Under the pieces are notes generated by a model. The model had not been told where the DNA came from. It saw only the letters and a list, made by a program, of their open reading frames with translations, and did no database searches. From positions 434,001 to 498,000 of the forward strand of contig NZ_JADQDQ010000001.1 in the NCBI RefSeq assembly GCF_015694725.1: a stretch of 64,000 nucleotides of DNA, in the 5' to 3' direction. Below, one piece after another: positions 24,714 to 34,430 of this stretch. Numbering within the stretch: the first letter of the stretch is position 1; every line of letters begins with the position of its first letter. The position numbers were made by a program, and so were the translations under genes. Origin of the DNA: Hymenobacter jeongseonensis. GTDB lineage: Bacteria > Bacteroidota > Bacteroidia > Cytophagales > Hymenobacteraceae.

Positions 24714-27158
24714 ATGCAAGTGTTGAAATTTGGGGGCACTTCCGTGGCTTCCGCCGAAAATATCCGCAAATCCGTGGCCATTGCCGCCGCGGCCGCCGCG
24801 CAAGGACCCGTCGTCATGGTGGTATCGGCTTTGGGCGGCACCACCGATGCGCTAATTAGCACCGGCAGCGCCGCGGCCATGGCCGACGCCACGTATCGCC
24901 ATACCCTCGACCAGCTGGAACAGCGGCATTTAAGCGCCGCGCTCGAGCTGCTGCACGACGGGCAGCAGGGCGTGGAGAAAGCAGTTGTCGAAGCCCAATT
25001 TGCTGAAGTGCGGCGCCTCTGCGACGGCATATTTGCCCTAGGCGAACTCTCGCCGCGCACCCTGGATAAGCTCATGAGCTACGGCGAGTTGCTCTCGTCG
25101 CGCCTGATAGCTTCGGCAGCCCAAGCCCAAGGCCTGGACGCCGTGTGGGCCGATGCCCGGCAGCTCATTCGCACCGATTCGCGCTTCGGCATGGCCGAGG
25201 TAAACACGGCGGCCACCGAGCGCCAGGTTGCCTTTTTCAAGGCCAAGACCGAACAGACCATCTGGGTGGTGCCCGGTTTCATCGCCGCCGATGCCAACGG
25301 CACCACCACCACGCTCGGCCGCGGCGGCTCCGACTACACCGCCGCCCTGCTGGCGGCTGCGCTCGGGGCCGACAAGCTGGAAATCTGGACCGACGTGAGC
25401 GGCATGATGACCGCCGACCCGCGCCTGGTGCGCAGCGCCCGGGCCATTGCGCGCATCAGCTACCAGGAGGCCATGGAGCTCTCGCACTTCGGTGCCAAGG
25501 TGCTCTACCCGCCTACCATCCAGCCCGTAATGAAGCGCGGCATTCCGCTGTGGATTAAAAATACCTTCGCGCCAAACGATTACGGCACACTGGTGGAGGT
25601 AACGCCGCCCCACACGGCGGCCGTGGTGCAGGGCATTTCCAGCATCGGCAGCCTCACGCTGCTCAACCTGGAAGGCAGCGGCATGGTGGGCATTCCCGGC
25701 TTCTCGATGCGGCTGTTTGCGGCGCTGGCCCGGGAGCGTATCAACGTGGTACTCATCACCCAAAGCTCGTCGGAACACTCCATCTGCGTGGGCGTGAACG
25801 AAGCCGACACCGCACCAGCGCAAGTGGCGGTAGACGAAGAGTTTGCCGGGGAAATTGCCGCCGGCCGCATCGAGCCGCTGCGGCCCGAGCGCGGGCTGGC
25901 CATTGTGGCGCTGGTGGGCGACAACATGAAGGACCACCCCGGCATCAGCGGCAAGCTATTTGGCGCACTGGGGCAGAACGGCGTGAACATCCGGGCCATC
26001 GCGCAGGGCGCTTCGGAGAAGAATATCTCAACGGTGATTCGGGCCGCCGATGTGCGCAAAGCCATCAACGTGCTGCACGAGGCGTTTTTTGAGGCGACTT
26101 ACAAGCAGGTGAACCTGTTCATCCTCGGGCCCGGCAACGTGGGCAGCAAACTGCTGGAGCAGCTGGCCAAGCAACAGGCTCACCTGCTCGAAAACCTGGG
26201 CTTGCAGGTGCGCGTGGTGGCCATTGCCAGCAGCCGCCACTGCGTGGTGAACGAGCAAGGCCTGGACCTCACGGCCTGGCCCGAAGAGCTGGCCGGTGCG
26301 CCCGCCCAAAGTCTGGAAGAGTTTACGCAGCTCATCATCGGGCGCAACCTGCGGAACTCTATTTTTGTGGACGTGACGGCCAACCCCGCCGCCGCCCGTT
26401 GCTACCCCCGGCTGTTGGAAAAAAGCGTGGCCGTGGTGGCCTGCAACAAGGTGGCGGCGTCGTCGGACTACGCCAGCTACGCTCAATTAAAAAGCCTTTC
26501 CAAGGAGTTCAACGCCAGCTTCTTGTTTGAAACCAACGTGGGTGCGGGCCTGCCCGTCATCGGCACGCTCAACGACCTCACGCGCAGCGGCGACGTGGTG
26601 CGGCGCATGCAGGCCGTGCTCTCGGGCACGCTCAACTTCGTGTTCAACAATTACGACGGCAGCCGGCTTTTTGCCGATGTGGTGCGCCAGGCTCAGGCCG
26701 AAGGCTACACCGAGCCCGACCCGCGCCTCGACCTGAGCGGCAGCGACGTGGCCCGCAAAATCCTGATTCTGGCCCGCGAAGCCGGCCAGGTGATGGAAAT
26801 GAGCGACATTGAAATCGACTCCTTCCTGCCGCCCGCCTGCCTGGAGGGCGATGTAGAAGCGTTCTACACCCAGCTGGCGGCGCACGAAGCGCACTTCCGC
26901 GCGCTCTACGATGACGCTACGGCCGCCGGCACGCGCCTTAAGTTTGTGGCCCGCTATGCCGACGGACACGCCGCCGTGGGCCTGCAACAAATTCCGCCCG
27001 GCCACGATTTGTACGACCTGCGCGGCAAAGACAACGTGGTGCTGTTCTACACCGACCGCTACGTGGAGCAGCCGCTCGTGGTGAAAGGAGCCGGCGCGGG
27101 CGCCGAAGTCACGGCGTCGGGGGTATTCGCCGACATTGTTCGGGCCGCGCGGTTGTAA
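24714..27158 (+). CDS. thrA: Bifunctional aspartate kinase / homoserine dehydrogenase
   Basis: This 814-residue fusion catalyses the first and third steps of the aspartate pathway. The kinase domain starts with KFGGTSVAS (5-13) and includes the ATP-site stretch TTLGRGGSDYTAALLAA. Two ACT-type regulatory repeats follow (about 305-460, with SSSEHSICVGV and NGVNIRAIAQGASEKNIS), typical of allosteric control by threonine. The dehydrogenase half begins at about 467 with the Rossmann motif FILGPGNVGSKLL. It contains ETNVGAGLPVI, the catalytic-site region LSGTLNFVFN, and EPDPRLDLSGSDVARK. The length matches E. coli ThrA. thrB and thrC follow on the same strand. Confidence 0.97.
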   Translation: MQVLKFGGTSVASAENIRKSVAIAAAAAAQGPVVMVVSALGGTTDALISTGSAAAMADATYRHTLDQLEQRHLSAALELLHDGQQGVEKAVVEAQFAEVRRLCDGIFALGELSPRTLDKLMSYGELLSSRLIASAAQAQGLDAVWADARQLIRTDSRFGMAEVNTAATERQVAFFKAKTEQTIWVVPGFIAADANGTTTTLGRGGSDYTAALLAAALGADKLEIWTDVSGMMTADPRLVRSARAIARISYQEAMELSHFGAKVLYPPTIQPVMKRGIPLWIKNTFAPNDYGTLVEVTPPHTAAVVQGISSIGSLTLLNLEGSGMVGIPGFSMRLFAALARERINVVLITQSSSEHSICVGVNEADTAPAQVAVDEEFAGEIAAGRIEPLRPERGLAIVALVGDNMKDHPGISGKLFGALGQNGVNIRAIAQGASEKNISTVIRAADVRKAINVLHEAFFEATYKQVNLFILGPGNVGSKLLEQLAKQQAHLLENLGLQVRVVAIASSRHCVVNEQGLDLTAWPEELAGAPAQSLEEFTQLIIGRNLRNSIFVDVTANPAAARCYPRLLEKSVAVVACNKVAASSDYASYAQLKSLSKEFNASFLFETNVGAGLPVIGTLNDLTRSGDVVRRMQAVLSGTLNFVFNNYDGSRLFADVVRQAQAEGYTEPDPRLDLSGSDVARKILILAREAGQVMEMSDIEIDSFLPPACLEGDVEAFYTQLAAHEAHFRALYDDATAAGTRLKFVARYADGHAAVGLQQIPPGHDLYDLRGKDNVVLFYTDRYVEQPLVVKGAGAGAEVTASGVFADIVRAARL

Positions 27159-27249
27159 CGCAGACATTCAGTCTGCTAGTCTGCGCCACCCTTGCGCTTG
27201 TGACCGCATCTTTTAACTTATTTGTTCACTCGCGGACTAAAAGTCCGCG
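27159..27249. repeat. Short palindromes between thrA and thrB
   Basis: Two small inverted repeats lie in the 98-bp gap. One is cgcagac/gtctgcg (27159-27165 and 27179-27185), which can alternatively pair with gtctgc at 27171. The other is cgcggact/agtccgcg with a 3-nt A loop (27231-27249). They could form processing or attenuation hairpins or be relics of dispersed repeats. No poly-T tract follows, so they are not plain terminators. Confidence 0.55.
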
Positions 27250-27256
27250 CTACTTC

Positions 27257-28189
27257 ATGCCCAATTCCGTTCTGGTTCACTCGCCCGCTACGCTCTCCAA
27301 CCTGGGCTGCGGCTTCGATGTATTTGGCCTGGCCCTGGCCGCTCCGTACGACACTATTCGCATCTGCCGCACCGCCGAGCCGGGCGTGCGCATACAACAC
27401 CTTGACCAGTACCGACTGCCTACCGACCCGGCCCAAAACGTAGCCGGGGTAGCGCTGCTGGCCCTGCTGGCGGAGGTGCCGGAGCAAATTGGCTTCGATG
27501 TAGAAATCATCAAAGGCATCAAACCCGGCAGCGGCGTAGGCAGCAGCGCGGCCAGCGCGGCGGGAGCGGTGGTGGGGGCCAATGCCTTGCTGGGCCACCG
27601 CTTTACGAAAATGCAGCTGGTGGATTTTGCGATGGCCGGCGAGCTGGTGGCCTCCGGCGCCCGACACGCTGACAACATCGCGCCCGCCATTTTTGGCGGC
27701 TTCACCGTGGTGCGGGCCCTCGAGCCGGTGCTGGATATCCTGGCTTTGCCGGCGCCGCCGCTGTGGGTGGCCGTGGTGCACCCCCAGATTGAGGTGAAAA
27801 CGAGCGATTCCCGAAAGGTGCTGCCCGCGACCGTGCCGCTGGGCCTGGCCGTGCGGCAGTGGGCCAACGTGGCCGGGCTCGTGGCCGGCTTCCTCACGGC
27901 CGACTACGACCTGATTGGCCGCTCGATGGAAGACTACATTGTGGAGCCGGCGCGGCTGCCGCTCATTCCCGGCCTGGCCGAAGCACGGAAGGGTGCCCTG
28001 GCGGCCGGCGCCATTGGAGGCGGTATTTCGGGTTCGGGGCCGTCGGTTTTTATGCTGAACAGGACGGAGGCCAGCGCGCAGGCCGTAGGAGAAGCGATGG
28101 GCAGCGTTTTTGCCGAACTGGGCATCGCGTTCAACACGTATGTAGGGCCCGTGGCCACGGAAGGCGCGAAGGTTATTTCGGAAGCGTAA
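27257..28189 (+). CDS. thrB: Homoserine kinase
   Basis: A 310-residue GHMP-family kinase that phosphorylates homoserine for threonine synthesis. The N-terminal SPATLSNLGCGFDVFGLAL and the ATP-binding glycine/serine loop PGSGVGSSAAS (90-100) are diagnostic, as is the C-terminal motif IGGGISGSGPSVFML. ATG 27257 is chosen; a longer frame from 27200 starts inside the palindromic gap. It lies between thrA and thrC. Confidence 0.96.
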   Translation: MPNSVLVHSPATLSNLGCGFDVFGLALAAPYDTIRICRTAEPGVRIQHLDQYRLPTDPAQNVAGVALLALLAEVPEQIGFDVEIIKGIKPGSGVGSSAASAAGAVVGANALLGHRFTKMQLVDFAMAGELVASGARHADNIAPAIFGGFTVVRALEPVLDILALPAPPLWVAVVHPQIEVKTSDSRKVLPATVPLGLAVRQWANVAGLVAGFLTADYDLIGRSMEDYIVEPARLPLIPGLAEARKGALAAGAIGGGISGSGPSVFMLNRTEASAQAVGEAMGSVFAELGIAFNTYVGPVATEGAKVISEA

Positions 28190-28222
28190 GCAGGACGTTC
28201 TTTTGCAACTCATGAGCCCCCA

Positions 28223-29521
28223 ATGAAATACTACAGCCTCCGTCACCAGTCGCCGCTGGTTGATTTTCGCACGGCTACCGTTACCGGGCAGGCGCCGGAT
28301 GGCGGCTTGTACTTCCCCGAAACCATTCCCCGGTTTCAGCCAGGTTTCCTGCGGGAGCTGCGCCACCTGAGCAAAGCCACTGTGGCCCTGAACGTGATGC
28401 GGCCGTACGTGGGCACTACCATTCCGGAAAGCGAGTTGCAGCGCATTTGTGCCGAGGCGGTGGACTTTGCGTTTCCGCTTGTGCCAATGGCGGCGGGCAT
28501 ATCGGTTCTGGAGCTGTTTCATGGGCCTACGTTGGCTTTTAAAGACGTGGGGGCGCGGTTTATGAGCCGTTGCCTGAGCTATTTTGCCCGGCAGGGCGAC
28601 ACACCGCCTGTAACCGTGCTGGTAGCCACTTCCGGCGATACGGGCGGGGCCGTGGCCAGCGGCTTCCTAGGCGTGCCGGGGGTAGAAGTCGTCATCCTCT
28701 ATCCCTCCGGCAAGGTGAGCCCGGTGCAGGAGCAGCAGCTCACCACCCTGGGCCAGAACATTACGGCGCTGGAAGTGAACGGCACCTTCGACGACTGCCA
28801 GGCCTTGGTGAAGCAGGCGTTTCAGGACCGGGAAATTGCCCGGCACCGTTTCCTCACCTCGGCCAATTCCATCAACGTGGCGCGCTGGTTGCCGCAGCAG
28901 GTTTATTACTGCTTTGCCTGGCAGCAGTGGCCCGCCGAAGCGCCCGCGCCGGTGGTGGCGGTGCCAAGCGGCAATTTTGGCAACTTGTGCGCCGGGCTAT
29001 TAGCCCAGGCATCGGGCCTGCCACTGGGCCATTTCATTGCCGCCTGCAACGCCAACGACCCCGTGCCGGTGTACCTGCGCACGGGCAGCTACGCGCCCCG
29101 CCCGGCCGTGCCCACCTTCTCCAACGCCATGGACGTGGGCAACCCCAGCAACTTTGTGCGCATCCTGGAGCTGTTTGAAAACGACCTGGGCAAGCTGCGG
29201 GCCGCCCTCAGCGCCGACACCGTGACCGATGCGGAAACCGTGGCGGCCATCCGGGAGGTGTGGGCCCGGGAGGGGTACTTGCTGGAGCCCCACGCGGCCG
29301 TTGCCCACACGGCGTTGCGCCGCTACCAGGCCCGGCACGCGGCGGCCGAAGGGCTGATTCTGGCCACGGCCCACCCCGTCAAGTTTCCCGAGGTAGTCGA
29401 GCCCATTCTGGGCCATGCCGTTCCAATGCCGGAGGCGGTGGCGCAACTCCAAAATCGGCTCAAACGAAGTGTGCCGTTAGCGGTTGATTACGAACAGTTG
29501 AAAGCCTATCTGATGAAATAG
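28223..29521 (+). CDS. thrC: Threonine synthase
   Basis: This 432-residue PLP enzyme converts O-phosphohomoserine to threonine and phosphate. The N-terminal YYSLRHQSPLVDF and GQAPDGGLYFPE stretches are typical of the longer (E. coli/yeast-type) class. Lys107 in FHGPTLAFKDVGARF forms the Schiff base. ATSGDTGGAVASGF binds the PLP phosphate. It starts 33 nt after thrB, so the three genes are most likely one operon. Confidence 0.96.
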   Translation: MKYYSLRHQSPLVDFRTATVTGQAPDGGLYFPETIPRFQPGFLRELRHLSKATVALNVMRPYVGTTIPESELQRICAEAVDFAFPLVPMAAGISVLELFHGPTLAFKDVGARFMSRCLSYFARQGDTPPVTVLVATSGDTGGAVASGFLGVPGVEVVILYPSGKVSPVQEQQLTTLGQNITALEVNGTFDDCQALVKQAFQDREIARHRFLTSANSINVARWLPQQVYYCFAWQQWPAEAPAPVVAVPSGNFGNLCAGLLAQASGLPLGHFIAACNANDPVPVYLRTGSYAPRPAVPTFSNAMDVGNPSNFVRILELFENDLGKLRAALSADTVTDAETVAAIREVWAREGYLLEPHAAVAHTALRRYQARHAAAEGLILATAHPVKFPEVVEPILGHAVPMPEAVAQLQNRLKRSVPLAVDYEQLKAYLMK

Positions 29522-29534
29522 AAACGTGCTTCGG

Positions 29535-29542
29535 TACGTTTG
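29535..29542 (+). promoter_or_regulatory. Candidate -7 box for the DUF3365 gene
   Basis: TACGTTTG fits TAnnTTTG and lies 13 nt before the ATG at 29556, just after the thrC stop codon. Confidence 0.4.
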
Positions 29543-29555
29543 CAGTCTGTATTGC

Positions 29556-30302
29556 ATGCTCCCCTTGATGTTCAATCGCATTTTTTGTCTGCTCTCCACG
29601 CCCGCTGGTGCTCGGCGCGTAGCCGCGCGCTTTTACTTGGTGGCCTCCGTGGCAACGGCCGCCACCGCTTGCCGCCCCGACCAAATCGAACACCTCAAGG
29701 ACAGCAAGCGCATCGGCATCGAAACGGCCAACTGGGAGGTGAAGCGCATCATGCCCAAAGACCTGCTGCGCGCCACGCGCTGGGCCGGCGACTCGCTCAC
29801 GGCCACGGCCGATACGCTGCTGCGCCGCACGCTGGCCCGCGAGCTGGCGGCCGGCGGGGTGGCCGGTGCGGCCAAATTTTGCCGGCCCGAAACATATCGA
29901 CTGGTCGACTCTCTGGCGGGGGTGATGAAAGCCACGCCCCGCCGCGTGAGTGCCCGGCCGCGCAACGCAGCCCAACAAATGGCCCTCAGCGCCGAGGCCA
30001 CGCGTACCGACACCACGCGCACCGTCCGGCGCGAGTCGCAGGAGGTCTTCTTCTATCAGCGCCCCATTGTGCTCAACAACGCGCTGTGCCTGCGCTGCCA
30101 CGGCGAGGTGGGCAAGGACATTGCCGCGGCCGATTACGCAGTTATCAAAAAGCAGTTTCCGCAGGACCAGGCCACGGGCTACCGCATGGGCCAGCAAATG
30201 GGGGCCTGGCAGGTGAGCCTGCGCCGCAACGGCGTGGCCGAATTCTGGACCATGAAGACGCGCAAAAAATGGAAGGAGCATAAAATGCCCAAGCTGTTTT
30301 AA
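29556..30302 (+). CDS. Exported DUF3365 (Tll0287-like) haem-motif protein
   Basis: This 248-residue protein has an N-terminal signal with a possible lipobox TAAC-type Cys39 (ATAC) and a helical domain. A c-type haem attachment motif CLRCH (178-182, NNALCLRCHGEVGKD) precedes a C-terminal beta segment with the GYRMGQQMGAWQVSL pattern of Tll0287-like domains. These are single-haem, PAS-like sensor or redox domains. ATG 29556 (or 29568) is chosen, and a TACGTTTG box lies at 29535-29542. The gene starts 34 nt after thrC but has its own putative promoter, so no link to threonine synthesis is inferred. Confidence 0.82.
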   Translation: MLPLMFNRIFCLLSTPAGARRVAARFYLVASVATAATACRPDQIEHLKDSKRIGIETANWEVKRIMPKDLLRATRWAGDSLTATADTLLRRTLARELAAGGVAGAAKFCRPETYRLVDSLAGVMKATPRRVSARPRNAAQQMALSAEATRTDTTRTVRRESQEVFFYQRPIVLNNALCLRCHGEVGKDIAAADYAVIKKQFPQDQATGYRMGQQMGAWQVSLRRNGVAEFWTMKTRKKWKEHKMPKLF

Positions 30303-30436
30303 CCTTCGCTCAGCAGCTGGGCCGTCGGCTACGTATGGCTAGATTGGAATGTTTATCGCCCCAATAGGGTGCAACAGTTCGGTAGGTAAATAATTGACTT
30401 CTCACGGGTGAACTTCTGCACGCCCATAATCCACGA

Positions 30437-31729
30437 ATGACTTCTTCCTCTAAACCCATCATCATCGTTGGGGCCGGCATGGCGGGCCTGGCCTGCGCCA
30501 CGTGGCTGCACCGGGCCGGCCGACCTGTACTAATTCTCGATGCCGCCGATGCCGTGGGTGGCCGCGTGCGCACCGACACCACGCCCGATGGCTTCCGGCT
30601 CGACCGCGGCTTTCAGGTGCTACTCACCAATTACCCAGAAGCCCGGCGCATTTTTGACTACGGCGCCCTGCAGCTGAAATCCTTTCGCTCCGGAGCGGTT
30701 ATTCGCCTGGCCAATGGCCACGAAACCACGCTGCAAAACCCCTTGCAGCGCCCGCTATCCGCCTTTTCGGCGCTGACTTCACCCATTGGCAGCCTGCCGG
30801 ATAAGCTGCGCATCGTGAGTCTGGTGCGGCATGTGCTCAAGCACACGCCCGAAGCGCTGCTGGCCCGCCCCGCTACCAACACGCTCACCTTTCTGCAACG
30901 CTACGGCTGGAGCGAGCAGATGATAAATACCTTCTTCAAGCCCTTTTTTGGCGGTGTTTTTCTGGACAGGGAGCTGAGCACGGCCAGCAATTTTTTCGAA
31001 TTCGTGTTCCAGCAGTTTGTGACCGGCGAAGCCGCGGTGCCCGCGCTGGGCATGCAGCAGCTACCGGAGCAGTTGGCGAGCCGCTTGCCCGCCAACTCTG
31101 TGCAGCTGAACACGCCGGTGGCCGCGGTGGAGGGCACGCGGGTGCGCCTCAAGTCCGGCCAAGTGCTGGACGGCGCGGCCGTGGTGGTGGCTACCGACGG
31201 CCTGACCGCCTTGCGCCTTCTGGCCGGCCGCAGCGGCAATGCCGACGACGGCTGCATGGTGCAGGCCACCGGCTTTCCGACAGCGGCGCGCCTCACCACT
31301 TGCACCTACTTTGCGGCCGATGGCAATTCGCCGGGCCGCGGCGATAAGCTGCTGCGCCTGAACGCCACGCCGGGGGCATTGGCCCACAACGTAAGCTTTC
31401 CAGCCGATGTGAGTGCCGCCTACGCGCCAAGTGGACGGAGCCTGATTTCCGTCAGCACGCACGGCGAACGCAGCCTGACCGAAGCCGAGCTCACAGCCGG
31501 TCTGCGCGACGAACTGGCCGCTTGGTTTGGGCCGGCCGCCCGGCAGTGGGAACATGTGCGCAGCTACCGCATCCCGGCGGCCCTGCCCGTGTACCTGCCC
31601 GGCCAGCCTGTGCGGCAGTCTCTCAAACTGGCCGACGGTCTGTACCGCTGTGGCGACTGGGCCGCTTATCCGTCGTTGAACGCGGCGCTGGCCACCGGCC
31701 GCGAGGTTGCCGAAATGCTGTTGGCATAG
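30437..31729 (+). CDS. FAD-dependent amine oxidase/phytoene desaturase-like oxidoreductase
   Basis: A 430-residue flavoprotein. The N-terminal dinucleotide-binding motif is IIVGAGMAGLACATWLHRAG, followed by the second FAD motif DAADAVGGRVRTDTTPDGF, as in the NAD(P)-binding Rossmann/amine oxidase group. The C-terminus closes the FAD site with LYRCGDWAAYPSLNAALATG. Close families include protoporphyrinogen oxidase and carotenoid desaturases, but the substrate cannot be assigned. It is convergent with the glycosyltransferase gene; no pathway genes flank it. Confidence 0.9.
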   Translation: MTSSSKPIIIVGAGMAGLACATWLHRAGRPVLILDAADAVGGRVRTDTTPDGFRLDRGFQVLLTNYPEARRIFDYGALQLKSFRSGAVIRLANGHETTLQNPLQRPLSAFSALTSPIGSLPDKLRIVSLVRHVLKHTPEALLARPATNTLTFLQRYGWSEQMINTFFKPFFGGVFLDRELSTASNFFEFVFQQFVTGEAAVPALGMQQLPEQLASRLPANSVQLNTPVAAVEGTRVRLKSGQVLDGAAVVVATDGLTALRLLAGRSGNADDGCMVQATGFPTAARLTTCTYFAADGNSPGRGDKLLRLNATPGALAHNVSFPADVSAAYAPSGRSLISVSTHGERSLTEAELTAGLRDELAAWFGPAARQWEHVRSYRIPAALPVYLPGQPVRQSLKLADGLYRCGDWAAYPSLNAALATGREVAEMLLA

Positions 31730-31774
31730 TAGCGACCTGTTTGCTTGCAAAGGGTTGCTTCGCCCCGTGGCTGC

Positions 31775-32878
31775 TCACGCTTCGGCTAGCGTGTAGCGCC
31801 GCTCTTTCCATTCCAGGCGGGTGGGCCAGAGTGTATAGGCCAGCACGGCTACCGACATGATGCAGAGGTACAACTCGTAGAGCAGCAGGACGGCCACATG
31901 CTCGCGCCGGCCGGTTTGCCGCAGGGTAATGGCCAGGAACAAGGTTTGAAAGCCCGTTTTGGCCAGGTAAATTCCGGTAATAATGGAAAGCGGAAACAGC
32001 CCCGGCCAGCACAGCACCGTGTAGAATGTAGCGTACATCCCGAATAGGCCCGTCAGGTACCAGGGCAGGCCGCTGGCTGATTTCAGCCACCGTTTGCGCT
32101 GCTTTAGTAGGGCGGAAAAATTGGGTTGGGCTTCCGAAATACCAAGGGCCTGGGGCTCGCACAGGTGACGGAACCCCCAGCCCCGGGCCACTACTTTCTG
32201 AAAAATCTGGAGGTCTTCGCTCACGCTGAACCGCATGTTCTCCAGGCCGCCAATGCTTTCGTAAGCGGCCCGGGTAAGGAGCATGTTGTTGCCGATGGCG
32301 GACGTGGGCAGCCCCCGTTCGGCCAGCACCCGGATGACATTGAGGCCAAACAGCCAGTCGAGCCCCTGCAAGCGTCCAAAAAGATTGCCTTCGGCGGTGG
32401 TGATGCCCGTGACTACGCCTACGCCGGGCTCCAAGGCGGCCAGCATGGTAGCCACCCAATCGGGCGGTAAGGCCATGTCGGCATCCGTAAACAGCAGATA
32501 GTTGGTGGTAGCGGCCCGACACAAGTGAGCCAGCGCGTTGCTTTTGTCTTTGGTGCAGCCCAGTCGCTCGCGCACCCGCAGCAGTCGAAACTGGGGCTTG
32601 TCCCGGATGAATTCTTCTATTACTGCGGCCGTGGCATCGGTGGAGTGGTCGTCGGCAATGATGATTTCGAGGCGACCGGTCGGGTACTTCTGCTGCGCCA
32701 ACGAGCGCAGGCAGCGCTCAATGGACGCCTGCTCGTTGCGGGCCGCTACCAGAATGCTCACCCGCGGCCGGGGCGCCCGCACTCCCCGCCGCCGTGGCCG
32801 CTGGCGCCTGGACAGCAGCACCAGCAACCCAAGGCAAACCACAAAAAACAGCCCGAAGAAAATACCCGCCGCCAGCAT
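31775..32878 (-). CDS. Membrane glycosyltransferase, family 2
   Basis: A 367-residue processive-type GT2. There is one N-terminal helix (about 3-22). The catalytic domain has VSILVAARNEQASIERCL, IIIADDHSTDAT, the metal-binding DAD at 132-134, the ED pair near 221 and the (Q/R)xxRW motif QRKRW (260-264). Three C-terminal membrane helices (about 268-350) complete it. This layout fits enzymes making cell-surface polysaccharide, hydroxylated carotenoid glycosides or glycolipids. The acceptor is unknown. Confidence 0.9.
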   Translation of the reverse strand: MLAAGIFFGLFFVVCLGLLVLLSRRQRPRRRGVRAPRPRVSILVAARNEQASIERCLRSLAQQKYPTGRLEIIIADDHSTDATAAVIEEFIRDKPQFRLLRVRERLGCTKDKSNALAHLCRAATTNYLLFTDADMALPPDWVATMLAALEPGVGVVTGITTAEGNLFGRLQGLDWLFGLNVIRVLAERGLPTSAIGNNMLLTRAAYESIGGLENMRFSVSEDLQIFQKVVARGWGFRHLCEPQALGISEAQPNFSALLKQRKRWLKSASGLPWYLTGLFGMYATFYTVLCWPGLFPLSIITGIYLAKTGFQTLFLAITLRQTGRREHVAVLLLYELYLCIMSVAVLAYTLWPTRLEWKERRYTLAEA

Positions 32879-32994
32879 GCACTATTCATAAGGTGAATCC
32901 TTTGAATACGCAGGCCGCCCCAATGGCTGCTATCGGATAAATGCTGGTTTTTACAATTGCTAAGTGCTACAAATACGGAGAATTGTAAGGGTGA

Positions 32995-34410
32995 TTATAC
33001 TTCTGGGTTGGCCGGGGCTAGCTTCTCGTAACCCAAAGTATCGGCGGGTTCATCCGTGGTGACCGAACGAACATCGTCGGCATCGTCAACGCGGAGGGTG
33101 AGTAGTCCGGAAATTATCATGGAGATACCACCCAGCACCAAAGTCAATACCGACGCGCCATGAAAAACATTTTTGGTGAAAAAGCCGAGGGTAACGCCGG
33201 CCACCATCTGAGGAATTACAATGAAGAAGTTGAAGACACCCATGTAATAGCCCATCTTATTCCACGGCAATGCACCAGCGAGCATCGCATAAGGAACCGA
33301 CAGGATGCTGGCCCAAGCGATACCCACACCCACCATCGATAGCAGTAGCATTTTGGGGTCCTGCACAAAGTAGATAGAAATCAGGCCTAAGCCGCCAGCC
33401 GTGAGGCAGAGCATATGGGTAAGGCGGCGATTAGTGAGCCGGGCGATACTGGGAAGCAGAAGCGCAAAAACGGCCGAAACCCCGTTGTAAACAGAAAAGC
33501 AGACGCCCACCCAATCGGCGCCTTCGTTGTAAAGCTTTGAAGTAGTGTCGGTGGTGTGGTAAATGTGGCTGGTAATTGCCGGAGTCATATAAATCCACAT
33601 CGCGAACAGCGCTAACCAAGAAAAGAATTGCACTGCGGCCAGTTGCTTCATGGTTTTGGGCATATTAAAAATTCCCATGAACGACTCGCGTACACCGTTC
33701 CAGAAACCGGCAGTGCGCCGCTTTTCTTCTTCAAAGGCATCCATGTCTTCGGGCGGGTACTCTTTAGTTCGAATCACCGTCCAGAGTACGGCTAAGAGAA
33801 ATACCACGCCGCCAATGTAGAATGCGTACTTAACAGACAAGGGAATCTGGCCTGGACCAGCTGTATTGCTTACATTAAACCAGTTAGTGAACATCCAAGG
33901 CAGAGATGACGCCACAATGGCACCAACCCCGATGAAGAAAGTTTGGGCGGCGAAGCCCGTGGTGCGCTGCTCGGATGGCAACACATCGCCTACCAAGGCT
34001 CTAAAAGGCTCCATAGAAATGTTAATGCTAGAATCCATAATCCAGAGCATTCCGGCTGCCATCCACAGGGCTGTTACATTGGGCATCACCAATAGTGCAA
34101 TGGATGCGAGAATAGCTCCTACCAGAAAGAAGGGGCGTCGACGGCCCCAGCGAGGACTCCAAGTGCGGTCAGACATGTAGCCCACAATGGGTTGCACTAG
34201 TAAGCCCGTGGTAGGTGCGGCCAACCATAGGAAGGCAATATCGTCGGTATTGGCCCCCATGGTTTCGAAGATTCGGCTGACATTGGCGTTTTGCAACGCA
34301 AAGCCAAACTGAATGCCCAAAAAGCCGAAGCTCATGTTCCAGATTTGCCAGAAGCTAAGGCGGGGTTTTTCGCGGGTACTAACCGAGGAAGCGGCGGTGG
34401 GAGCAGCCAT
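32995..34410 (-). CDS. MFS transporter, probably for maltose/malto-oligosaccharides
   Basis: This 471-residue inner-membrane protein has twelve hydrophobic segments. The GPH/SLC45-like pattern SFGFLGIQFGFALQNANVSRIFE starts the first helix, and LLVQPIVGYMSDRTWSPRWGRRRPF carries the MFS loop 2-3 motif. Members next to GH13 genes take up maltose or longer maltodextrins by symport. It is the last gene of a minus-strand group with two exported amylases, so uptake of their products is the likely role. ATG 34410 is chosen; a longer frame runs into a GC-rich hairpin. Confidence 0.9.
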   Translation of the reverse strand: MAAPTAASSVSTREKPRLSFWQIWNMSFGFLGIQFGFALQNANVSRIFETMGANTDDIAFLWLAAPTTGLLVQPIVGYMSDRTWSPRWGRRRPFFLVGAILASIALLVMPNVTALWMAAGMLWIMDSSINISMEPFRALVGDVLPSEQRTTGFAAQTFFIGVGAIVASSLPWMFTNWFNVSNTAGPGQIPLSVKYAFYIGGVVFLLAVLWTVIRTKEYPPEDMDAFEEEKRRTAGFWNGVRESFMGIFNMPKTMKQLAAVQFFSWLALFAMWIYMTPAITSHIYHTTDTTSKLYNEGADWVGVCFSVYNGVSAVFALLLPSIARLTNRRLTHMLCLTAGGLGLISIYFVQDPKMLLLSMVGVGIAWASILSVPYAMLAGALPWNKMGYYMGVFNFFIVIPQMVAGVTLGFFTKNVFHGASVLTLVLGGISMIISGLLTLRVDDADDVRSVTTDEPADTLGYEKLAPANPEV

Positions 34411-34430
34411 TGAAGCAGGAGGAGAAAGTG

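Noticed and set aside
27218..28522. 434-codon minus-strand frame across thrB and the start of thrC
   Set aside because: It spans two well-identified thr genes on the other strand and its product has typical shadow composition (Arg/Gly/His/Gln).
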